This document shows positions 1-4,167 of a stretch of DNA of 5,322 nucleotides, in pieces. This DNA is from Lysobacterales bacterium CG02_land_8_20_14_3_00_62_12 (lineage in GTDB: Bacteria > Pseudomonadota > Gammaproteobacteria > Xanthomonadales > Ahniellaceae). The DNA is taken from the NCBI GenBank assembly GCA_002785585.1, contig PEUI01000191.1:1-5322 (forward strand). The letters are read 5' to 3'. The notes beneath the pieces were generated by a model, which saw nothing but the letters and a program-made list of their open reading frames with translations, made no database searches and had not been told where the DNA came from. Every line of letters starts with the position of its first letter. Position 1 is the first letter of the stretch. The translations under genes were made by a program, and so were the position numbers.

Positions 1-119
1 CCGGGCTACGGTATCACGCAGCAACCACCGCAGCAGCAATCGCATCCGGCACGGCGAACACGTCGGTCAATTGCCGATCATAAGGATTCCGACCATTGGT
101 GAAAACCATCACTGGCCCG
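1..119 (-). pseudogene. Remnant of a TolB-like/TPR family gene, cut by the window edge
   Basis: Read on the minus strand, 119 to 84 encodes RASDGFHQWSES and 82 to 17 encodes YDRQLTDVFAVPDAIAAAV followed by VAA. This is the end of the TolB-like domain seen intact in the gene at 2296-4167, where the matching stretch reads HLWSETYDRELTDIF and then AIQDEIANAIVAAL. Two lesions are visible: one extra base (position 83) between the SES and YDR blocks, and an in-frame TGA at 16-14. Upstream of about 120 on the minus strand the similarity stops, so the N-terminal part (membrane module and first half of the TolB domain) is missing. The rest may continue beyond position 1. Family membership is well supported by the run of matching residues. 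That it is non-functional is inferred from the frameshift, stop and missing 5' end. It points to a third, lost family member near the intact pair. Confidence 0.82.
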
Positions 120-522
120 TGCCCACTCCGTTGTCGACGCCGCTGGCGCCAGCGCCGATCGAGGTCGCGATCACCGCGCCCGCCGTTACCGAGGTCGCCA
201 TCGAAGCCACCGTCGCGGCCAGCACCGCGCCGGTCTCAGGCACGCAGCCAGCATCGACCACGCCTTTGCGCCACCGCCGCCGTATCCGCCCATCGCCTTG
301 CGCCACGGCGCCGAGGGCGCGGTGTGGCTGCGCATCGAAGTGGATGCATCGGGGACCCCGGTGCGGGTCAGCGTGGAACGCAGCAGCGGCCACCACGCGC
401 TCGATAACAGCGCCCGCCTGCACGTGCTCAAGCGCTGGCGGTTCTAACCGGCGCGGCTCGATGGCCAGGCGGTTCGCGGCATTGCGCTGGTGCCGGTGGT
501 GTTCCGGCTTGATGGCGGTTGA
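113..522 (+). pseudogene. Decayed TonB-like energy transducer (linker plus C-terminal domain)
   Basis: TonB-like proteins link ExbB/ExbD at the inner membrane to outer-membrane receptors through a proline-rich periplasmic linker and a C-terminal domain. From about 113 to 250 the frame starting at position 2 encodes a Pro/Ala/Val-rich stretch with codon use like a linker (VPTPLSTPLAPAPIEV). From 265 the frame starting at position 1 encodes a typical TonB C-terminal domain: FAPPPPYPPIALRHGAEGAV, then VDASGTPV, VERSSGHHALDNSA and LKRWRF. An in-frame TAA at 445-447 follows WRF, but the domain continues beyond it as PARLDGQAV, GIALVPVVFRLDGG and TGA at 520-522. So there is one frame change around 250-264 and one nonsense codon where families of this type usually have a residue between WRF and PAR. 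The N-terminal membrane anchor is absent: the sequence just upstream belongs to a TolB-like fragment on the other strand. Either lesion could be a sequencing error; together with the missing anchor they indicate a dead gene. Confidence 0.8.
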
Positions 523-702
523 GCGGTGGTGGCGCTGCGATAAAGCATTGCGATAAAGCATTGCGATAAAGCATGTTGACCCATGCGCAGGGCAACCAAG
601 CATCGGCGTCACCCGCGATGACCACTCCGCTGATGGTGGATTGCACCGGTGGAATCGCCAGTCATGGGGTTCGGTCATACTTGCTGCCTGACCACAACGC
701 TG
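523..702. other. Non-coding spacer
   Basis: No reading frame in this 180-bp stretch looks like protein on either strand; the frames that are open give low-complexity or implausible peptides. Apart from three tandem 13-bp units at its left end I see no structured RNA. I see no convincing promoter pair ahead of position 703. A CATACT at 676-681 could be a -10 box but has no matching -35 at the usual spacing. Confidence 0.5.
536..574. repeat. Three perfect tandem copies of a 13-bp unit
   Basis: The unit TGCGATAAAGCAT occurs at 536-548, 549-561 and 562-574 with no mismatch. It lies 14 bp past the final stop of the decayed TonB-like gene, in the spacer. The unit is AT-richer than its surroundings. 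Perfect identity of the copies suggests recent expansion by slippage. With only three units and no flanking genes of that type it does not look like a replication iteron array or a CRISPR. Confidence 0.9.
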
Positions 703-978
703 ATGGACAACTCAAGCCCCGCATACTCCCGCGCATGGATCACGTTTTTCGCGATCATCACGCTTGCTGGTGCGATTGCCGGTGGCATCGCGGGTGCGTT
801 GATCGGGATTGCACTAAGGCGTCGCGCAGAAATAACTTGCGCAGATTGCGCAGGACTTTCGTTCGCCTGCAAGGCGCGCAAAGGGGCGCATAGTTCGACT
901 ATGAAACCTTTTGCGCAACGAAGCAGACGGGGCAAAATCCTTCGCAATCCGCCACCTTTAATGATTTACAACGCCTAA
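703..978 (+). CDS. Small membrane protein, hypothetical
   Basis: I do not recognise this protein. Starting at ATG 703 it gives 91 aa: a short polar N-terminus (MDNSSPAYSRAW), a strongly hydrophobic, glycine-rich segment at residues about 12-38 (FFAIITLAGAIAGGIAGALI, then GIAL) with small-residue spacing like a glycine zipper, then arginines (LRRR), consistent with a single membrane span. The remaining residues 39-91 are basic, contain three cysteines (CADC and AC) and do not look like a domain. This tail is encoded by a long palindrome beginning at 815, so it may be sequence acquired by insertion instead of native protein. Earlier ATGs in frame (649, 664) exist, but the residues they add look random. 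There is no clear ribosome-binding site before 703. The TAA stop at 976-978 overlaps the ribosome-binding site of the next frame, so the two may have formed an operon. Confidence 0.45.
   Translation: MDNSSPAYSRAWITFFAIITLAGAIAGGIAGALIGIALRRRAEITCADCAGLSFACKARKGAHSSTMKPFAQRSRRGKILRNPPPLMIYNA
815..978. repeat. 164-bp imperfect palindrome, possible small mobile or REP/MITE-like element
   Basis: Two arms of about 80 nt, 815-894 and 898-978, are imperfect reverse complements around a 3-nt centre (TCG, 895-897). Exact pairing blocks are CATAGT 889-894 with ACTATG 898-903, GCGCAAA 876-882 with TTTGCGC 910-916, GATTGCG 844-850 with CGCAATC 943-949, and AGGCGT 817-822 with ACGCCT 971-976. All share the same centre with only one gap. 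By hand count about 50 of 80 positions match, with the weakest part near 823-840. Conserved blocks throughout the arms, including the outer ends, suggest a defined element instead of chance. As RNA it could fold into one long hairpin. The identity as a dispersed repeat is inference; the symmetry is directly visible. Confidence 0.72.
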
Positions 979-982
979 AGGA
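977..982 (+). promoter_or_regulatory. Ribosome-binding site in front of an ATC codon
   Basis: AAAGGA at 977-982 is a good Shine-Dalgarno sequence followed by a 7-nt spacer and then ATC at 990-992, exactly where a start codon belongs. It overlaps the TAA stop of the upstream frame (976-978). It marks where the following small gene starts or used to start. Confidence 0.5.
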
Positions 983-989
983 CTCAGAC

Positions 990-1217
990 ATCTCACGCGC
1001 CCTGATCATCGGAGCCAGCGCGCTGGCCGGATTCCTGATCAATGCTCCGATTTCGTTTTATACCTTTCGCTGGGCTGTTCGAACGATTCTTGTGGAACCA
1101 TTGGTTCATCAAACAGCCCGAAGCTTTGAGACGCCAAAAGTTGTCGAATGCCGCACCAGCCGCCGGCAGCTGAGCCCGGCGCGCCGGCGCCGCGCCGGGT
1201 TGATTTTCCCATCGTGA
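990..1217 (+). pseudogene. Small membrane protein lacking a normal start codon
   Basis: The frame encodes ISRALIIGASALAGFLINAP, then ISFYTFRWAVRTILVEPLV and HQTARSFETPKVVECR, before an arginine-rich tail ending at TGA 1215-1217 (75 aa if read from ATC 990). The first 25 residues are hydrophobic and look like a membrane span. No ATG, GTG or TTG exists in frame between the TAG at 891-893 and the hydrophobic segment. Three readings fit: an ATG mutated to ATC behind an otherwise good ribosome-binding site; a rare ATC start; or the second half of a two-span protein whose first half is the 703 frame, split by a frameshift between 893 and 978. The arginine-rich end is encoded by a terminator-like hairpin and may not be native. 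I do not recognise the family. Base composition here is lower in GC than in the genes downstream. Confidence 0.4.
1175..1207 (+). terminator. Probable factor-independent terminator
   Basis: CCCGGCGCG (1175-1183) pairs perfectly with CGCGCCGGG (1191-1199) around a 7-nt loop, followed by TTGATTTT at 1200-1207. It sits between the small membrane-protein frames and the M20 peptidase gene. The 9-bp all-G/C stem is strong; the T-run is broken by GA, so termination efficiency is uncertain. It overlaps the last codons of the 990-1217 frame, suggesting that frame originally ended earlier. Confidence 0.5.
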
Positions 1218-1253
1218 TTCTGTGGCATCATCGACGCCGCTTCGGTCAAATGC

Positions 1254-1258
1254 AGGGG
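1254..1258 (+). promoter_or_regulatory. Ribosome-binding site for the M20 peptidase-like gene
   Basis: AGGGG at 1254-1258 lies 7 nt before ATG 1266. It supports that start over the internal in-frame ATGs at 1278 and 1287, and the resulting protein begins with a proper signal peptide. Confidence 0.5.
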
Positions 1259-1265
1259 CTCCACG

Positions 1266-2240
1266 ATGAGGCAGCAGATGGCAGTGATGTTGGCCGTTGG
1301 CCTAATGCTGGGTGGCGCACAGCCGACAACGGCGGCGCCTGCCGATTTCAGCGATCCCGCGTTTCGCGCCCTGTTCAAGCAACTGGTCGAGATCAACACC
1401 ACGCGTTCGGTGGCCAGTTGCACCGCTGCGGCGAGCGCGATGCGCGAACGGCTGCTGGCAGCCGGGCTGCCTGCGGCCGACATGCAGATTCTCGCGCCGG
1501 CAGATCGCCCGCAGGACGGCGCCCTGATCGCGGTGTTGCGCGGCCGCGATGCCAGCCTCAAACCGCTGCTGCTGCTCGCCCATATCGATGTGGTGGAAGC
1601 CAAACGCGCCGACTGGAACCGCGATCCGTTTACCCTGGTGGAAGAAAATGGCTGGTTCTATGCGCGCGAGGTCAGCGATGACAAGGCGATGGCGGCGGTG
1701 TTCACCGACAACCTCGTGCGCTATCGCAGCGAGGGCTATGTGCCGCGCCGCAGCATCAAGCTGGCGCTGACCTGTGGCGAGGAAACGGCCGAAATATTCA
1801 ACAGCGTCGACTGGTTGATCCGCACCCATCCACAGGCACTCGACGCCACATTCGCATTGAACGAAGGCGCCGGTGGCGAGCTCGATGCCCATGGCAAACC
1901 GGTGGCGCTGCAGGTACAAGCCGGTGAGAAGGTCTATCAGGATTTCTCGCTGTCGCTGAGCGACGATGGCGGCCACAGTTCGCGCCCGAAGAAGATTAAC
2001 CCGATTACCCGATTGAGCGCTGCGCTGGTCCGGATCGGCGCGTACCAGTTCCCGATTGCCGTCAACGACGCGGCCGGTGGCTATTTCACCGCGCAAGCAA
2101 CGCAAGTTGCACCCCAGGTCGCCGCCGACATGCGCGCGGTGCTCGCCGGAATTGCCCTGCGCCATGGCGCAAAGTTGGCCACGCGCAACTTGCGCCACTT
2201 TGAACACGCAGGCATGGAGCTCGAAAGCCCATGGCAGTGA
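1266..2240 (+). CDS. Truncated M20-family metallopeptidase fused to a PIN-domain tail
   Basis: M20 peptidases are two-zinc exopeptidases. The 324-aa product starts with an apparent signal peptide (hydrophobic residues 5-18, cleavage near TTAA at 21-24), so export to the periplasm is likely. Recognisable M20 motifs are LLLAHIDVVEA (zinc ligand H106 and D108), SDDKAM (D138/D139, bridging ligand), TCGEET (E172 catalytic base and E173 ligand), LNEGAGG (E200 ligand) and DGGHSSRP (H237, lid domain). From residue 294 the M20 similarity ends within the lid domain and a foreign C-terminal tail begins. Family members of this type run to roughly 450-480 residues and carry the last zinc-binding histidine near the C-terminus; that histidine and the second half of the catalytic domain are missing. 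The usual glycine in the RGxSDDK motif is also replaced (REVSDDK). The frame is intact and could be translated, but peptidase activity is unlikely. It ends 55 bp before the next gene. Confidence 0.85.
   Translation: MRQQMAVMLAVGLMLGGAQPTTAAPADFSDPAFRALFKQLVEINTTRSVASCTAAASAMRERLLAAGLPAADMQILAPADRPQDGALIAVLRGRDASLKPLLLLAHIDVVEAKRADWNRDPFTLVEENGWFYAREVSDDKAMAAVFTDNLVRYRSEGYVPRRSIKLALTCGEETAEIFNSVDWLIRTHPQALDATFALNEGAGGELDAHGKPVALQVQAGEKVYQDFSLSLSDDGGHSSRPKKINPITRLSAALVRIGAYQFPIAVNDAAGGYFTAQATQVAPQVAADMRAVLAGIALRHGAKLATRNLRHFEHAGMELESPWQ
2145..2240 (+). pseudogene. C-terminal remnant of a VapC-type PIN-domain toxin, in frame with the peptidase
   Basis: Residues 294-324 of the frame that starts at 1266 read AGIALRHGAKLATRN, then LRHFEHAGMELESPWQ and stop. 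This is the pattern that closes many VapC/FitB-like PIN ribonucleases: IA..A..HG..L.TRN...F...G....PW. M20 peptidases do not have this ending. The first three-quarters of a PIN domain, with most of its acidic metal-binding residues, is absent, and no antitoxin gene lies nearby, so it cannot be an active toxin. The junction with peptidase sequence is near 2139-2145. The simplest reading is a deletion that removed the 3' part of the peptidase gene and the 5' part of a vapC gene, leaving both in the same frame. The match rests on a short stretch judged by eye. Confidence 0.68.
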
Positions 2241-2295
2241 TGCTCACGCATCAATGTCACGGCGGCTCGGTCAAGCTACTGGCCGGTTGTGCATC

Positions 2296-4167
2296 GTGAG
2301 CGCTCCGCCGGGGCTCTGGGGCGAGCTCAAACGCCGCAAGGTGTTCCGGGTCGCCGTGGTCTACGCCGCCACCGCGTTTGCCGTGCTGCAGGCAGCCGAC
2401 ATCATGCTGCCGCGCATGGGCTTGCCGGACTGGGCGATGAGCTTGGTGGTCGCGCTAGCGGTGCTGGGCTTTCCGATCGCCCTGGTGCTGGCCTGGGCGC
2501 TGGAGGTTTCGCCGGAGGGCGGCATCCGGCGCACGGAATCGGATGCCGCGAGTGCACCAGCCGCCGCAGCGCCGCTGCTCGGCAAGCGCACCGTGCTGGC
2601 CGCCGCGCTGCTGGTTGTGCTTGGCCTCGGGCTCGGCGCCGGCTGGTTCCTCAAGCCGGGCACGCCGGAGCCGATCGCGGCCAACGAGTCGGCCAGCGAC
2701 GCTGCCGGCGCCGGTGCAGTCGAGTCGGCCGCGCCGCAGTCTCTCGACAAATCCATCGCCGTGCTGCCGTTCGTCAACATGAGTGCGGATGCCGAAAATG
2801 CGTTCTTCGCCGACGGCATCTCGGAAGAGCTGCTCAACGTTCTGGTGCGGGTCGAGGACATCGCCGTGGCCTCGCGCACCTCGTCGTTCGCCTACAAGGG
2901 CCGCGAAATCGGCGCCGCGACCATCGCCCGCGAGTTGAAGGTCAATCACATCCTCGAGGGCAGCGTGCGCAAGTCCGGCAACCGGGTGCGGATCACCGCC
3001 CAGTTGATCGATGCGGTGAACGATCGCCACCTGTGGTCGGAGACCTACGACCGCGAGCTCACCGACATCTTCGCCATCCAGGACGAGATCGCCAACGCCA
3101 TCGTCGCCGCGCTGCGCGGCACGCTGGGCAGCGGAGCGGCCGGCCGGGCGGTCACGGTGCAGGCCGACACCGACAATCTGGACGCCTACCAGCGCTACCT
3201 CAAGGCCCGCGAGCTGTTCATCAACCGCGAGCAACTGGACGAGTCGGTGCGGCTGTTCGAGCAGGTGGTGGCGCTGGACCCGGAATTCGCCCGCGGCTGG
3301 GAGGGCCTGGCGGCGGCCAGCGCGGTGATCGTCGATTGGGTCGCTGTTTATCCTTCCATCGATCGCTCCGAACAGATGGCCCTGGCCGGGCAGGCCGCGG
3401 AGCGTGCACTGGCGCTGGACCCGACGCTGTCCATGCCCTGGGCCGCGCGCTCGCTGCTGGTCTCCTATGCGCTGCCGATCGACTTCCCGGCCGCGCTGGA
3501 TCTGCTCGATCGCGCCATCGCGGCGGACTCGAAGAATGCCTCGGCCCATCTGTGGCGCGGCATTCTCTGGTTCAACCTCGGCTTTCTCGATCGGGCGCTG
3601 GCCGACACCGACCAGTGTCTGGCCCTCGATCCGGCCTATGGCAATTGCCTGCGCTGGAAGGCGCTGGCGGTGCTTTTCCAGGGCGACATCGACGCGGCGC
3701 TGGCGCTGTACCAGCAGGGCATGGCCAATGGCTTTGTGCCCAATCGCGGCAACAGTTTCGTCGAGCCGCTGATCCGGCGTGGCAACCGCTTCGCCGCCAT
3801 CTTGCTGATGCGCGAGAGGAACTGGCCGCTGGAGGTCCAGCAGGCCGCTGTCGCCACGCTCGGCGATGGCGCGGTGCCACCGGATTTCGACGCGCTGGCG
3901 CAACGCTACCCGGAATTGCAATCGGACATTGGATGGCGTCTGCTGCTGCGCGACTACGACGGCGCCGCCGCAATAGTCGCCGCCGGCACGGCATCGTTCG
4001 GTAACACCCTGGTCGAGCACTGGGACCCAGCCTACCAGGGCCTGCGCGCGGCCCCGGCGTTCCAGCGCATCCTCGTGCTGCTGGGCGTGCCGGCCTACTG
4101 GCGCGAGCATGGCTACCCACCGCAGTGCCGGCCGGTCGGCGCCAATGACTTCGAGTGCTCGCCATGA
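2296..4167 (+). CDS. Membrane-anchored TolB-like domain and TPR protein, first paralogue
   Basis: The product (623 aa from GTG 2296) has three parts. Residues 1-120 hold a basic start (GELKRRKVFR), spans at about 18-38 and 46-70, the motif EVSPEGGIRR and a third span at about 99-118. By positive-inside reasoning the rest lies in the periplasm. Residues 151-275 are a TolB-like N-terminal domain: DKSIAVLPFVNMSADAENAF, FADGISEELLN, ASRTSSFAYKG, ILEGSVRKSGNRVRITAQL, and YDRELTDIFAIQDEIA. Residues 296-476 hold about four TPR-like repeats, three with the (A)LDP signature, usually protein-binding. The C-terminus (YWREHGYPP, CRPVGANDFEC) carries a cysteine pair at 611 and 621. GTG is chosen because SAPPGLWGELKRR then aligns with the N-terminus of the next gene; ATG 2254 would add 14 unlike residues. 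Neither start has a clear ribosome-binding site. No catalytic, kinase, cyclase or DNA-binding domain is visible, so function is unknown beyond a likely scaffolding or sensing role. Confidence 0.88.
   Translation: MSAPPGLWGELKRRKVFRVAVVYAATAFAVLQAADIMLPRMGLPDWAMSLVVALAVLGFPIALVLAWALEVSPEGGIRRTESDAASAPAAAAPLLGKRTVLAAALLVVLGLGLGAGWFLKPGTPEPIAANESASDAAGAGAVESAAPQSLDKSIAVLPFVNMSADAENAFFADGISEELLNVLVRVEDIAVASRTSSFAYKGREIGAATIARELKVNHILEGSVRKSGNRVRITAQLIDAVNDRHLWSETYDRELTDIFAIQDEIANAIVAALRGTLGSGAAGRAVTVQADTDNLDAYQRYLKARELFINREQLDESVRLFEQVVALDPEFARGWEGLAAASAVIVDWVAVYPSIDRSEQMALAGQAAERALALDPTLSMPWAARSLLVSYALPIDFPAALDLLDRAIAADSKNASAHLWRGILWFNLGFLDRALADTDQCLALDPAYGNCLRWKALAVLFQGDIDAALALYQQGMANGFVPNRGNSFVEPLIRRGNRFAAILLMRERNWPLEVQQAAVATLGDGAVPPDFDALAQRYPELQSDIGWRLLLRDYDGAAAIVAAGTASFGNTLVEHWDPAYQGLRAAPAFQRILVLLGVPAYWREHGYPPQCRPVGANDFECSP
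4164..4167 (+). promoter_or_regulatory. ATGA stop/start overlap coupling the two TPR genes
   Basis: The TGA stop of the first TPR gene (4165-4167) overlaps the ATG of the second (4164-4166). There is no strong Shine-Dalgarno sequence just upstream. Translation of the second gene therefore probably depends on ribosomes finishing the first, giving linked expression of the two paralogues. Confidence 0.8.

Noticed and set aside
536..574. CRISPR or iteron array
   Set aside because: The units directly abut with no spacers, are only 13 bp, number three, and have no cas or replication gene nearby.
109..678. 189-aa minus-strand frame opposite the TonB-like remnant
   Set aside because: Its peptide shows no domain, while the plus strand over 113-522 carries clear TonB features. 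It is an antisense shadow of a GC-rich gene.
573..893. 106-aa plus-strand frame
   Set aside because: It is a shifted reading of the same DNA whose 703 frame gives a clean hydrophobic segment. Its own peptide is histidine- and arginine-rich without pattern.
1200..1228. Possible promoter TTGATT, 17 bp, TGGCAT ahead of the M20 gene
   Set aside because: The spacing is right, but the -10 matches the consensus at only three of six positions and the -35 lies in the T-rich end of the terminator hairpin.
1302..2207. 301-aa minus-strand frame
   Set aside because: Antisense to the M20 motifs; its peptide has no recognisable domain.
2056..2295. N-terminal extension of the first TPR protein back to 2056
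   Set aside because: These 80 codons overlap the peptidase/PIN frame and encode no pattern; the paralogue starts at the position equivalent to GTG 2296.
2289..4004. 571-aa plus-strand frame
   Set aside because: A shifted reading of the first TPR gene; the peptide is an arginine- and glycine-rich jumble.
2455..4110. 551-aa minus-strand frame
   Set aside because: Long only because the first TPR gene is GC-rich and stops are rare. The plus-strand frame has membrane, TolB-like and TPR signatures.
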